Shown here piece by piece: positions 24,677 to 36,115 of a DNA stretch of 64,000 nucleotides (positions are counted from its first letter, which is position 1; each line of letters opens with the position of its first letter). Location: contig JBBHKE010003104.1 of NCBI GenBank assembly GCA_037447655.1, positions 229,772-293,771 on the forward strand. Direction: 5' to 3'. The notes under the pieces were generated by a model, which was not told the origin of the DNA, ran no database searches, and worked only from the letters and a program-made list of their open reading frames with translations. Position numbers and translations under genes: made by a program. Source of the stretch: Zygnema cylindricum (lineage: Eukaryota; Streptophyta; Zygnematophyceae; Zygnematales; Zygnemataceae).

Positions 24677-24905
24677 ATTAACACATTTTCAATTAGACGT
24701 GTACGCGAATCGCGTACACGTCACAAATAAATGAATCGGCAATAAACCATACGTGCGAACGAAACTCATGCATGCGTGCCAAAATCGTGCGTGCATGCAT
24801 GATATCGTGCGTGCGCGTGCGAAATATCGTGCAAGAGTGCAAAATATCGTGCGCGCGTGCAACCGCTACTATGCGGCATGACATTTAGAACAATCGTTTA
24901 TAAAG
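24677..24905. repeat. Dispersed repeat segment related to 33905-34130
   Basis: Shared words include GAATCGCGTACAC, ATCGTGCGTGCATGCATGAT and ATGCGGCATGACA. The segment is rich in CGTGCG steps and directly abuts the copia copy 1 right repeat. No coding content recognised. Confidence 0.5.
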
Positions 24906-25142
24906 GGTGCCAGATAAGGGCGTCGACATGCGAACCTAAGTGCGTCAACACGGAAATGCTTACTGAGATTATATTTTGAGTGATAAAGACGGGGGGAAAT
25001 CACGCGAACTTGTTCTCACATAGTCAAACGTCCACCATGTGAACACAGTGTTGAGGTACGAAAAACGTGCGATCGATACTCGAAATTGTGGTAAAATCAA
25101 CACTAAAACCTATATAAAATTGGACCCACCAACATAACGTCT

Positions 25143-25215
25143 GAGCTGGGGGTACAGTGGTTAGTACATTCACAGCTAAAGTGAAAGGTCCCAAGTTCAA
25201 ATCTTGGTCGGCTCA
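25143..25215 (+). tRNA. tRNA-like cloverleaf, unit 1 (possible pseudogene)
   Basis: A 73-base cloverleaf: acceptor GAGCTGG with TCGGCTC, D-stem GTAC/GTAC, anticodon stem TTCAC/GTGAA, T-stem CCAAG/CTTGG with loop TTCAAAT. The anticodon loop reads AGCTAAA, which puts CTA at 34-36 but G at position 33 where U is nearly universal. No T-run terminator follows. A TATATAAAA lies about 30 bases upstream. It may be a tRNA pseudogene, a tRNA-derived repeat or an unusual tRNA. Confidence 0.5.
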
Positions 25216-25430
25216 TCAATCCCTTTATTGGGATCGTCCATTCTATCCTCCGTTTCTAAGAAGCTTAACATGGTATTGGAGCCAAGGGGACCAGGTCTAC
25301 ATGGACAATTATGACCGGCTACCTCTCGAGAGGGGGTGTTATCTAACGAAAAACTTGCGATTGATACCCGAAATTGTGGTAAAATCCACACTAAAACCTA
25401 TATAAAACTGGACCCACGAGCATAACATCT

Positions 25431-25503
25431 GAGCTGGTGGTACAGTGGTTAGTAAATTCACTGCTAAAGTGAAAGGTCCTGGGTTCAAATCCTGGCTGGC
25501 TCA
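25431..25503 (+). tRNA. tRNA-like cloverleaf, unit 2 (possible pseudogene)
   Basis: Second copy of the cloverleaf: acceptor GAGCTGG/CTGGCTC with two G-U pairs, D-stem GTAC/GTAA with one mismatch, anticodon stem TTCAC/GTGAA, loop TGCTAAA (again CTA with G33) and T-arm CTGGG-TTCAAAT-CCTGG. Several differences from unit 1 fall in stems and keep or weaken pairing. TATATAAAA again lies upstream. Confidence 0.5.
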
Positions 25504-25564
25504 TCAATCCGTTTATTATGATTATTTTATCCCCCGGTTCTAGGAATCTTAACCAACAGGTTAT

Positions 25565-25726
25565 AGCGACTACAACTATGAGGTAAATGTACCCAAATTA
25601 GAGTTATGAATAAATTAGAGTAAAATGTTTTTTGCCGAAAACCCTTTACCCAAATTAAAGTTAATAACACCGATTGTTTTTTACATTAATGATTTCTTAA
25701 TGCTAATAGTTATTCACGGTGTAAAG
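25565..25726. mobile_element. Family A element, degraded
   Basis: It starts ACTACAACTATGAGG and ends CTAATAGTTATTCACGGTGT. The right terminus matches family A and the left is diverged. The interior holds AATTAGAGTTA-type words like other copies. Confidence 0.4.
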
Positions 25727-26579
25727 GTTGAAGAAAGTCTATTATATTCGAGAATTGGCGTTTCGCAAAATGACAACACAAGATAACGAAAGCCACTTCC
25801 TGGTAAAAAATATAAGCAGATTGAATGAAAAAATGTCATTGTAAACCATCTGGGTCGAGGTGTACAAAATGGTGGCATGGTCAAAACTGAAAAACTACAA
25901 GCAGGGAAAAAAAAACAAAAAAATCAAATGAACACGTAAAAACGGTAGGAATGTATAGAAGTTTAGCTTGATGGGCAATAATGAGTACCTCTTGTACTTT
26001 CCCGTACGTAGCGTAGAAGAAATCGGTATGATTAGCTATGGCGAATACAAAGGCGGGGAAAATAGTATAAAAGAAAAGGCGAAACGAGCTCCACCCTAAA
26101 TAAAACCTATTATCCATTACTGTATTTTTCCGACGATATGAATCTCTAGCAACATTTTGTTGCGCCATATGTAAAAATTAGGCATTGTACATAAAGCGCA
26201 TAACAAAAAACATGCATATAGGTTGGACCTGGATATTTCTCTTTTTATCGTTTACATCACCGGCGGAGATTAAGAGGTGTGGTTTGGGTTTTCAGTTTCA
26301 TGAAATTGAAATCATTGTTTCATTAAATTGGGAGGAGAAGCATATCCTATTGAGAAATCTAGCTCTGTAACATATTAAAATAGTGTTGGTAAAACAAAAA
26401 AAAAAAAAAAAATTCTTCGTTTGTGCATAAATTAAGCAGATTATCCAATTATTAGTGTATCGCATAGAAAGTGGGAGTGGACTGGGAGGACACAAGAAGA
26501 TAACATCAACTAGCGTCAGATTTTGGCGCTAGTATTCGCATCAGAAAAATTTGCCATTTGCCGGTTCTAACTTTAGCGT
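25727..26579. other. Intergenic, nothing recognised
   Basis: AT-rich, with a poly-A run near 26396-26412. Reading frames here are under 100 codons and match no family I know. Confidence 0.5.
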
Positions 26580-26589
26580 AACGCCGTAA

Positions 26590-27084
26590 CGCCATGTCGT
26601 GCATAAGTGAGAAGCAAGGTGAACTATGCATCCTAACCAGCCAAGTCATGCTCACAACCATATATACAAACGAAAAATGAATGAAAAGGGAAAAATGGAT
26701 ATACATCGTGTCAAAGAATAAATGTGAATATGACATAGGGAAAAAGAAATAATACTCCCTCGGAGTGAGATGGACCAAATAATTAATATTAAGCCACGAG
26801 GTAGCCACTAGGCTCTCGAGTCTCTATCGTATTCTCTACAAGAGTTATCTGAAAGAGGCAGCAAAGCAAATAAACAATTTCAACCAAACAACGCATATTC
26901 CCAAAATCCGGCCAAAATGCAATAAGAGAGAGAAACGTGAGCAATTTGTGAGAGAGAGCAAGAGAGAAGCTCGGCCGCCTAGAGAAAATTATTGTCCAAA
27001 AGCTAAAATTCTCAAATTTTGAGAATCAACCTAAGTAGGAGCTACGCTAGGCCTAAGCGAAACTAGCCTACGTCTAGCCTACTT
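26590..27084. repeat. Dispersed repeat, copy 2, left part
   Basis: Aligns with 16600-17345 apart from the internal deletion. It ends in TACTT at 27080-27084, the target duplication of the copia element inserted here. The repeat resumes at 33089. Confidence 0.7.
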
Positions 27085-27706
27085 TGTTGGATTATTGTCG
27101 TTTCGCGGTATTTCCGCGAAGCGTCATACCAACATTTAATTGTTGACGTGAAGTACCACGTCATCATACGAAACGTACGATGTAAGTTTCGTGGTACTAA
27201 TTTTGAAGCGTCCGCGAACGAAACATACTATTTCGTTTCGCGTGACTTTTGTCTTCATGTACAGATGTTTGATTTTGCGTGCAGGTGTACTTGTGAAGCG
27301 ACACGTGTTAAGTCAACGTTTGGAGTTTGTTGTTTCGAAGGAAGAAAGCGCGTGCGCCTTCCTTCGTGGAATTTTCATTGAAGAGTGCACAGTCAGCTAG
27401 GGACAACCTTCGTCGCTACGCTAAGTTCTGCTTGTCTTATCTTGTTGTCTCTTAGTTTAGAGTAGCGAGTATATATAGGCAGCAGTGTACATGTGCAGAG
27501 TATTAATTAATCAACCAATTAATCATAGAGGATTAATAGTGAAGAGAGAGAAGAGAGAAGAGACATGATGTAAAGAGGCTTCGGCCAAGAACACTTATAA
27601 ATCTTTTTGGCTGAATATTCCTCTTGTCTTTTATGAGCTTCCGCTGTGTAATGATTTATGTTTTATGAATTATTTATTGTAAAACTCTTTTGTTTAAGAT
27701 CCTACA
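27085..27706 (+). repeat. 5' LTR of copia copy 2
   Basis: TG...CA termini. TATATA at about 27470 gives a plausible U3/R promoter. A short hairpin (TTTCGCGGTATTTCCGCGAA) lies near the left end. Confidence 0.93.
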
Positions 27707-27708
27707 AT

Positions 27709-27720
27709 TGGTATCAGAGC
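27709..27720 (+). promoter_or_regulatory. Primer-binding site for initiator methionine tRNA
   Basis: TGGTATCAGAGC begins two bases after the 5' LTR. It is complementary to the 3' end of plant initiator tRNA-Met, the usual minus-strand primer for copia elements. Confidence 0.9.
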
Positions 27721-27748
27721 TAGTGCTTCGGAGATAGAGAGAGAGCGC

Positions 27749-30700
27749 ATGGGGAGGAAGAAGAATAGAAATACTCCTTCCCCCATGTCGACTTCGGAGA
27801 GAGCAAGAGAGTTCAGTTTTTCGGGTTCTCAATTTGAGGAGACTCGGAATACGGAGAGAAAATTTGAGGAGATGTTTGATGCATTAATGAGATATGTAGA
27901 TTCACGATTTCAAACTCAATCTAGTGAGAAAAGAGAATTTGCTTCATTTCAGGCTGCCGATCCATTCAGTGGAGGAGCTAATGAGAGTGAGATAAAAGAG
28001 AGAATTAGGAAAGGTAAAGCAAAGATAGAGGAAGATTCAGATTTTGAAGAAGCGTTGGATAATGAAGATGATTATAATATGTCGGGGAAATCCGTGGCCT
28101 TTAATGGCACCAATTATGCGGTTTGGAAGAAATTTATTTCAAATCAACTTATTCTCAAGAGGCTTTGGAGGATTGTCAATGGAGAAGAGAAGATGCCAAC
28201 GGAGAGCAAGGCACGTGCTCAATGGAGGTTGAAAGATATTGCGGCAACGACCGGTTTGATGAAGAATTGCACTTCTTCCGTGCTTGATCATTTCCTCGCT
28301 CACGGAACGGCCCATGAGTGTTGGTAAGCACTTGAAGAGCAATATGAGAAAGGTGTTGAGAACAACGGTCAATATGTTTATACGGATTTTATGAATTTTA
28401 AAATCAAGTCAAATGAATTGATGGATGATGCCGTGAAGCGCTTCAATATCATACTCGAGCAATTACTCAACAATGGTCGAGTTATTTTGGATGCGGATAA
28501 ATTAAGCGTGTTTCTTAACGCTTTGCCGGAGAAGCTTTCGCATCTTAAAGCTATTTTACGAGCGAAGGCGGATAACACTTTCGGATTCACCGTCAATTTT
28601 ATCAAAATGTCGGAGGGAACTCCATCGGCTTCTTCAAGTGGAGGAGGAGGAGTTCTCAACTCTACTACTCCCGAAACCCCGGATCTCAACTATGCCGGTG
28701 GTAGAAGAGGTGGTAGAGGAGGTGGCCCGAGAGGTGGTGGTGGCGGCCGAGGCAACAAGAGGGAGCAAGGTCGTCCACCGAAAGTCCCTTCGGATCTTTC
28801 CAATGTGACATGCTACCGGTGTAACCGGCTTGGACATTTGTCTTCATCTTGTCCGGATAAGGATAAGCAATGTTATTTTTGCGGTATGTGGGGGCATACG
28901 ATCCCTCAATGTTATGCAAAGAGTGGAGATTCCGGAGGTGGAAGAGGAGCTAGAGGAGGTGATAGAGGCGCCCGAGGTGGCGGCCGAGGAGGACGCCGCG
29001 GTGGTGGTAGTGGTTATGGTAATGCAAATTACTTTGACTATGGTAATGAAACCGGTGATGTTTTTCCGGTTCTTAACCTTACCCTTGATTCGGTAAGTAG
29101 TGGAGGAAATTTGGAAAAAGAGTGGATCATTGATACGGGGGCATCTCACCATGTTTGCACGGATGCTACCTTGTTTGATGACATGAGGGAACTTACGGTT
29201 CCAAAGTTTATTACGGTAGCAAGCGGCCATGTCATTTCGGTTGGTACGGTTGGCACGGTTCGGCTTGATCTTCTTTCATGGGATAATGATGGGAAGGAGA
29301 GATCGACGGAGTATCATCTTCAAAATACTCTTTACATTCCGGACGGTTCGGTCAATTTGTTAAGCGTTCCACAAATCCAAAAGAGCGGTGGAAGTTTACT
29401 TGCGAGAGGTGATCAATCTATCGAGATTTGGAATGAGAAGGGGAATGTAATTGGAGAAGGAGTTGTAACGGATGCGAATCATAGTCGGCTCTTATGGAGG
29501 AGGCCGAAATCTAAAGTTCCCACTGAGGGAATTTCACATCAAATTTCGGAGTTGAAAGGTGATCTTACCTTATGGCATCATCGAATGTGTCATACATCCG
29601 AGGTAAGTTTGAAGAAGATGATTCGTCATTCTTCGGTGAGGGGTTTGGACCTTGCATCCGGTGAGAAGGTGAACGGATGCGGAGGATGTAGCAAAGGACG
29701 TCAAATTCGGAAATCCCATCCGAATAAAGACATCAAGCATCGAGCTCAAAGTCCTTTGGAGGTTGTTCACATCGATCTTTGTGGGCATATTAAACCCGAG
29801 ACAATTGGAGGTAACAAGTATACTTTGGTGATTGTTGATGACTTCTCTCGGAAGTCATGGGTGTACCTATTGAAAAAGAAATCGGATGCATTTGAAAAAT
29901 TTAAAGAATGGCATGTAATGGCCGAAAGGCAAATTGATAAGAAGCTTAAGTCAATTCGATCGGATAATGGAGGGGAGTTTGTTGTTTTTGAGGGGTATTG
30001 TAAGGAGTGGGGGATAAGGCATCAATTCACGGCGCCTTATTCTCCGGAATCAAATGGAGTGGCCGAGAGAAAGAATCGTACCTTACAAGAAATGGTCCGT
30101 GCGATGGTTCATAGCTCCGGACGAGAGATGTTTTTGTGGGGAGATGCGATTCTTACGGCGAATTACATTTGTAACCGAAGACTCACTTCGGTTTCCGGAA
30201 GTAAAACACCGGAGGAGTTATGGAGTGGTAGGAATCCCACGGTTCATCATTTGAGAATTTGGGGATGTCATGCTACGGTTTATGTTGAATCAATTAAGAG
30301 GAAGGGGAAATTTGCACCAAGGTGTTGGCCGGGAATTTTTGTTGGTTATAGTGCGAAGGGGAATTTGTACCGAGTGTACGATCCGGCTCGTCACACCGTG
30401 GAGGAATCTCGGAATGTGGATTTTCATGAGGATCTCAAATCCGCCATGAATTCCGTTGGGAAATTTAAAGAAAATTTGGATTTCTATGAGGAGAGTGAAA
30501 TTGAGAACTTTCCGTTCATTGGGGATTCGGAATCCGATGTGGAACCGAATGAGAACACTAAGAAAAAGAACTTGACGAAATCGGTTGAAATTGAATTTGA
30601 AAGAAAGAGTAATGGATCTTTGGATTCCCGAGTGCTTTCGAACATTCGGAAATCTCAAAGTTCTAAATTGAGTTCTAAATCGAGTGAGAAGGAAATTGAA

Positions 30701-32433
30701 ATTGAATCCGAGGAAGACAAAGAGGAAAAAGAGGAGGAGCAAGTTATTAGGAGGAGCTCTCGGATTACAAAGGGGAAGAAACCGGAGAAACTCACTTACG
30801 ATCGAAAAGGGGAAAATACATCAAATTCGCATTATTTTCTTTCCGATGCTAAGGAGACGGAGTTTCTTTTGTAGCAATCACTTACGGAAAATATGACCGG
30901 CGACCCTCAATCTTATGTCGAGGCTAGAAGGTCGATTGATTGGGAGAGTAAGTGGAAACCGGCGTGGGAGAAAGAATTTAAGTCGGTGGTTGATAATCGA
31001 ACTTTTGAGGAAGTGAAATTACCGGAGGGGAAAAAGGCGATTGATGCAAAGTGGGTCTTTAAAACCAAAACTGGAGCGTCGGGTGAAATAATTAAGTACA
31101 AGGCGAGGCTTGTGTGTAAGGGGTTCCAACAACGTGAGGGAATCGATTTTAAGGAGACTTATGCTCCCGTGGTGAAGTTCGACTCACTACGGATTATTAT
31201 TGCAATTGCAGCGATGGGGAAGAAGCACGTCCATCAAATGGACGTTGAGACCGCGTTTTTAAATGGTGAGTTGGAGGAAGAGGTATATATGAAAGTACCG
31301 GAAGGTGTCTCTCCTTTGAAGGAAGGAAATGTATGGCGTTTGAGAAAATCATTATATGGTTTGAAACAAGCACCACGCACTTGGTATTTGAGACTTCATC
31401 AAGTGTTATTGAAGTTTGGATTTGTACGGACTACGTCCGATTGTGGAGTTTACGTGAAAGGTGAAGGAGTTGATCAAATCATCTTTTCTGTTTATGTGGA
31501 TGATTTCTTGATGGCATGCGACAAGTTGGAGCGCATTAATGAGTTGAAATGTTATCTTGGATTACATTTCAAAGTAACGGATCTTGGAGAGGTACGATAT
31601 ATTTTGGGGATTGAAGTGATACGTGACAAAGAGGGGAACATTAAATTGAGTCAAGCTCAATATTGTAAGGAGATTTTGGAGAGATTCGGTATGACTGACG
31701 CGAAACCGCTTTCTACACCGTTGGATGCAAACCTACACATTCGTAAGTTTGAAGAGGAGGATTCTATCGACGTACCTTATCGAGAGGCGGTTGGTTCACT
31801 TATGTACCTTAGCGTTGGTACTCGTCCAGATATTTCGGCCGCGGTTTCTATCGTAAGCCGTTATTGTCACGAGCCAAAAAGGCGCATTGGGAGGCCGTAC
31901 GACGTATCTTTCGATACTTGGTTGGTACGATTGATCTTGGACTTTTGTTTACTTCTGACAAAAATTCTTTGGAGTGTGTTGGGTATTGTGACGCGGATTG
32001 GGGCGGCGATTTTGATTCAAGTAAGTCTACGTCTGGATATGCATTTATTTTTGGGGGAGCTGCGATCTCGTGGAGTTCAAGGCTACAACCTACGGTTGCG
32101 TTAAGTTCCACAGAATCTGAGTATATGGTTGCGTGTCATGCAGCTAAGGCTTCGATTTGGATTAAGGAGATGTTACGTGAGTTAAGCATTCCTATTGGAT
32201 GTATGACGATTTATTCTGACAGCATGAGTTCTATGGCGTTGGCGAAAAATCCTGTGTTTCACAAGAGGACGAAACACATCAGGATCCAATGGCATTTTGT
32301 AAGAGATTTGGTTACGGCAAATGAGATTGAATTTTCGTACGTACCAACTAAAGAGGAGGCGGCTGATTTGTTGACAAAGGCTGCTACACATGATGTGTTT
32401 GAGAGGGGACAACCGAAACTTGGATTATTTTGA
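27749..32433 (+). pseudogene. Copia gag-pol with two nonsense codons and one frameshift
   Basis: One frame runs from ATG 27749 through gag, two CCHC knuckles (CYRCNRLGH, CYFCGMWGH), protease (DTGAS), integrase (HIDLCG, SDNGGEF, GVAERKNRTL, all three acidic residues kept), reverse transcriptase (YVDD) and RNase H. It is broken by TAA at 28325-28327 in gag, TAG at 30872-30874 between integrase and reverse transcriptase, and a one-base frame change at a run of A near 31876-31880 before RNase H, which then continues to 32433. Domain content is otherwise complete, so the lesions look recent. Readthrough or assembly error are alternatives to decay. Confidence 0.92.
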
Positions 32434-32455
32434 AGAGTTTGGCGATTCAGACAAT

Positions 32456-32465
32456 AAGAGGGGGA
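32456..32465 (+). promoter_or_regulatory. Polypurine tract of copia copy 2
   Basis: AAGAGGGGGA ends just before the 3' LTR, the expected plus-strand priming site. Confidence 0.85.
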
Positions 32466-32466
32466 T

Positions 32467-33088
32467 TGTTGGATTATTGTCGTTTCGCGGTATTTCCGCG
32501 AAGCGTCATACCAACATTTAATTGTTGACGTGAAGTACCACGTCATCATACGAAACGTACGATGTAAGTTTCGTGGTACTAATTTTGAAGCGTCCGCGAA
32601 CGAAACATACTATTTCGTTTCGCGTGACTTTTGTCTTCATGTACAGATGTTTGATTTTGCGTGCAGGTGTACTTGTGAAGCGACACGTGTTAAGTCAACG
32701 TTTGGAGTTTGTTGTTTCGAAGGAAGAAAGCGCGTGCGCCTTCCTTCGTGGAATTTTCATTGAAGAGTGCACAGTCAGCTAGGGACAACCTTCGTCGCTA
32801 CGCTAAGTTCTGCTTGTCTTATCTTGTTGTCTCTTAGTTTAGAGTAGCGAGTATATATAGGCAGCAGTGTACATGTGCAGAGTATTAATTAATCAACCAA
32901 TTAATCATAGAGGATTAATAGTGAAGAGAGAGAAGAGAGAAGAGACATGATGTAAAGAGGCTTCGGCCAAGAACACTTATAAATCTTTTTGGCTGAATAT
33001 TCCTCTTGTCTTTTATGAGCTTCCGCTGTGTAATGATTTATGTTTTATGAATTATTTATTGTAAAACTCTTTTGTTTAAGATCCTACA
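32467..33088 (+). repeat. 3' LTR of copia copy 2
   Basis: 622 bases, matching the 5' LTR throughout by eye, followed by the TACTT target duplication and the continuation of the host repeat. Confidence 0.93.
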
Positions 33089-33185
33089 TACTTTACATGC
33101 ATGAAACTATTTAAGATGTTAGCCAATAGGCAACCAACATTGTCTGCCGTACGCCCAACAAAACCCACCGTCCGAGGGTAACAAC

Positions 33186-33608
33186 TAGTGTTGGGTATCG
33201 GGTAGTTTCATATCGCGATAATTTCGATATTCGATATATCGAATATCGATCGAGCAGATTCCTCGATATATCGTACCGGGACCAACATAAATTATCGCGA
33301 TATATATCGCAAAAATTGCATATCCGTACAGTCAGAGTACGGAAAACCGTACGAAAAGAGTACGGAGAATCGTACGAAAAATCGTACGGATATTTTGCCC
33401 CCCCCCCCCCTCCTCCCCCGCGCTCAAGGGGAGGGGGGGGGGGGGGGGTTTGAAAAAAAAATGTAAAATTTTCATTTTCGATATATCGTCGATACGATAT
33501 ATCGCGATAATTTGAAATTCGATATATCGAAGCGATATATCGAATATCGGGTACATGAAATTCGATATATATCGAATATCGGCAATGGGTCCTCGATACC
33601 CAACACTA
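33186..33608. mobile_element. hAT-like 423-base foldback element
   Basis: Perfect 15-base terminal inverted repeats TAGTGTTGGGTATCG / CGATACCCAACACTA. The flanks GTAACAAC (33178-33185) and GTAACAGC (33609-33616) match at seven of eight bases, the eight-base duplication expected of hAT elements. The interior is packed with GATATATCG palindromes and a C-run/G-run hairpin (about 33398-33449). There is no coding capacity. It sits in copy 2 of the dispersed repeat, where copy 1 has no insertion. Confidence 0.75.
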
Positions 33609-33616
33609 GTAACAGC

Positions 33617-34162
33617 CCTCCCTAACTACATGTACGCGCGAACCTACCTGGCTTCGCGACTTAAATAAATAAGATGTATCGAAGCGTCACGAGTAAATCG
33701 CGATTCGCCCCTAAATGGTACTCCGCGTCTATAATCCAACATCGCGTGCATACGCACGAAACGAAACATATCGCACGAAACGATACATATCGCACAAAAT
33801 ACTCCAAGAAACCGCGCAGCGTCACCCAAACGATATTTCATGTCCATACTTTGGAAATCGCATGCCTACGCACGAAATGAAACATATCGCACGAAATTAG
33901 TATATATCCAAACGAAAAGTGCACGTGAATCGCGTACACACCACAAATAAGTGAATTGACAATATGATACCAATGAAACTACGAAACTCAAGCGTGCGAC
34001 TACAAACCATGCGTGCGTGCGGAAATCGTGCGTGCATGCATGATATTGTGTGCGCGCGTCGAATATCGCGCGTGCCAGCCAAAAATCATACATGCTGGCC
34101 ACTGATACGATGCGGCATGACAGCCAGAAGTGGCTCCGTTGCCGAATTGCATGTGAGACGTA
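33617..34162. repeat. Dispersed repeat, copy 2, right part
   Basis: CCTCCCTAACTACATG onward aligns with 17433-17485. Beyond that it carries repeated ACGAAACGAAACATATCGCACG words and a segment shared with 24690-24900. Confidence 0.5.
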
Positions 34163-35126
34163 GCTGATGTTTTGATGACGCAAATAACACAAGCTATGTT
34201 AGGGCGTGTCCCCATGTAACCGATATTTTGAAACGTTATTTTGGAATTTAGCGCTGATTTTACGGTGTACTTTTCAAAGTGTGCCTATGTGAATCGTTAC
34301 TTTCGCGTTCGTTATTTTGAATATGTGGCAGCTGTACACGTCGCCAATACTTGCGAAACCCAAACTGCTGACATTTGTAGACGCCAACCGTCTCGGAACA
34401 AATTGCGGACATTTGTACGCCGCAAATAGCTCCTGACATACTGGGACAATTGTCGACGCCAACTGTCATTTGTTGACGCTCACACGTGAACGACATAAGC
34501 AATCGCCTACGTCTACAAAATGACAATTGTAGACGCCCACAAGTGGACAACATAAGCAAACGGACAAACAAATTTTTTTTCGTGTATTCTCCCAACTGCA
34601 AAAAAACAAATGAAAACTTTTGACGCATGCAACCCAAGATTTCTATTCGTCAATAGGGTAGTATTTTGATTAAAAGCAGGTCGCGATTTGATTTCATTGC
34701 AAGTGTGAAGATGAGCTGGAAGTGGGTCGCGATGATAATACTGCCAAATCGCCGTACCTTTCAAGTTCCAAGATGACGCAAAATGTATTTGAGTTTTTGC
34801 CCATTTTTCGTACGGCGTAATATTTTCAAGTAGGAAGTCCCATTTTCTGTGTAAACGACGGAAAAAACCCTTACTTGAACACATTGGGACACGCCCTTAG
34901 TGTTGAACCCTCATAAATTACAAGTATCGTACTATTTGTTATCTTATTGATTTGTCCGTCCGATTTAAGAATTTAACGGCCCGGGATTCCTTTAGTTTTG
35001 ATGACGCAAATAACACAAGCTATGTTAGTGTTGAACCCTCATAAATTACAAGTATTGTATTATTTGGCTATCTTATTGATTTGTTCGTCCGATTTAATAA
35101 TTTAACGGCCCAGGGTTCCTTTACCC
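34163..35126 (+). repeat. Tandem repeat of about 130-140 bases, first unit interrupted
   Basis: Unit 1 (34163-34201 plus 34897-34997) and unit 2 (34998-35126) share TTTTGATGACGCAAATAACA, AAGCTATGTTAGTGTTGAAC, CTCATAAATTACAAGTAT and AATTTAACGGCCC. Unit 2 is the uninterrupted form. Unit 1 contains the 695-base element. Confidence 0.85.
34202..34896. mobile_element. PIF/Harbinger-type non-autonomous element (695 bases)
   Basis: Termini GGGCGTGTCCCCATGT and ACATTGGGACACGCCC are inverted repeats with one mismatch. TTA flanks both sides (34199-34201 and 34897-34899), while the neighbouring tandem unit has a single TTA at that point, so the insertion and its three-base duplication are seen directly. 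A three-base TTA target fits PIF/Harbinger. No transposase is encoded. Confidence 0.85.
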
Positions 35127-36100
35127 CTTAAATGTCGGTCACAATCTACATTAATTCAACCAATTACTTTTGATTTTTAATTTTGAATCTATTGATGTGC
35201 TTCTCTTGCCAATTTTTTTGATCTTAAAGTGCGTATTATACAAGCGTGTTGCGCACTAATATATTTAGTAGTTTAGTGCGTATATTACGGACGCACTATC
35301 TATTGTTGCATTCCATAGTTGTTCAAACCGCATTTTAAGCACGATTCAAACACGCGTACAATACGCGGAAACTGGAGAGGTCGATTTGAAAAATTTGAAA
35401 AAAAATCGTCAATGAATTTTTGTCCATACAATTTCGTACATGTTAAAAAAAATGAATTGAACATGTACTACAGTTTGTATGCTTTCCGTTAAATGAACGG
35501 TAGACAATTTTAGTTATTTAAATAATTAACACAGTTAAATATCACATTGATATATCTATGTCAACTGGTTTACCGACGACGATCTCTAATGACGTTGGAA
35601 GAAAATGTATTTCTCGGTTGAAATCTTGGACAACGCCTCATTTTTGTCAGAATAATATTGTCTTTCAGTCTCCGTGGCGTCAGTAATGACGTCTTCCATC
35701 AAGATTCGCTTTCAACTGTTGAAGTTTTCATGGCGGCTTCATTTCAAAAATTTGAAGAAGACGTCCGTACACATATTGAACTTACGGCGCGCAAATAGTG
35801 TGACGCCGCAACGTCTCTTTTTTAAATTGTCTGTAGATGTACAATAAATTTCCGTACATATCCGTGAACATTTTGTTCAGTTTACAAAACATAAAGTACC
35901 GATACATGCATCGTATCTTTTCGTCAACTTCCGTACGATTCCAGTAAAAAACCGTACAGTTACCGTAACTTGTCTATAGGTTTTCCGTAATTGACAGTTC
36001 CAGTTACAGTAGGCGTTTTTTTGCGATTTTTTCAAAAGTCACGTATAATACGTAGAAACTGGAAAAAATGAAAAATCGTGTGACTTAAACAATTAGGTTA
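35127..36100. other. Intergenic, nothing recognised
   Basis: AT-rich sequence with repeated CCGTAC/GTACGG words. No reading frame of note on either strand. Confidence 0.5.
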
Positions 36101-36115
36101 CATTCACACTATAAA

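Larger units (their letters stand above)
25054..25545 (+). repeat. Tandem duplication carrying two tRNA-like units
   Basis: Two units start near 25054 and 25346, about 290 bases apart. Each carries, in order, GAAATTGTGGTAAAATC, CACTAAAACCTATATAAAA, GGACCCAC, then a tRNA-like segment and TCATCAATCC. The units differ by scattered point changes, so the duplication is not recent. Confidence 0.75.
27085..33088 (+). mobile_element. Ty1/copia LTR retrotransposon, copy 2, with identical-looking LTRs
   Basis: It is flanked by TACTT at 27080-27084 and 33089-33093 (five-base target duplication). LTRs are 27085-27706 and 32467-33088, each 622 bases, TGTTGGATT...CCTACA; I found no difference between them by eye. 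The primer-binding site TGGTATCAGAGC (27709-27720) is the standard plant initiator-methionine tRNA match. The polypurine tract AAGAGGGGGA is at 32456-32465. The element sits inside a dispersed repeat whose unbroken copy is at 16600-17485. Confidence 0.95.
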
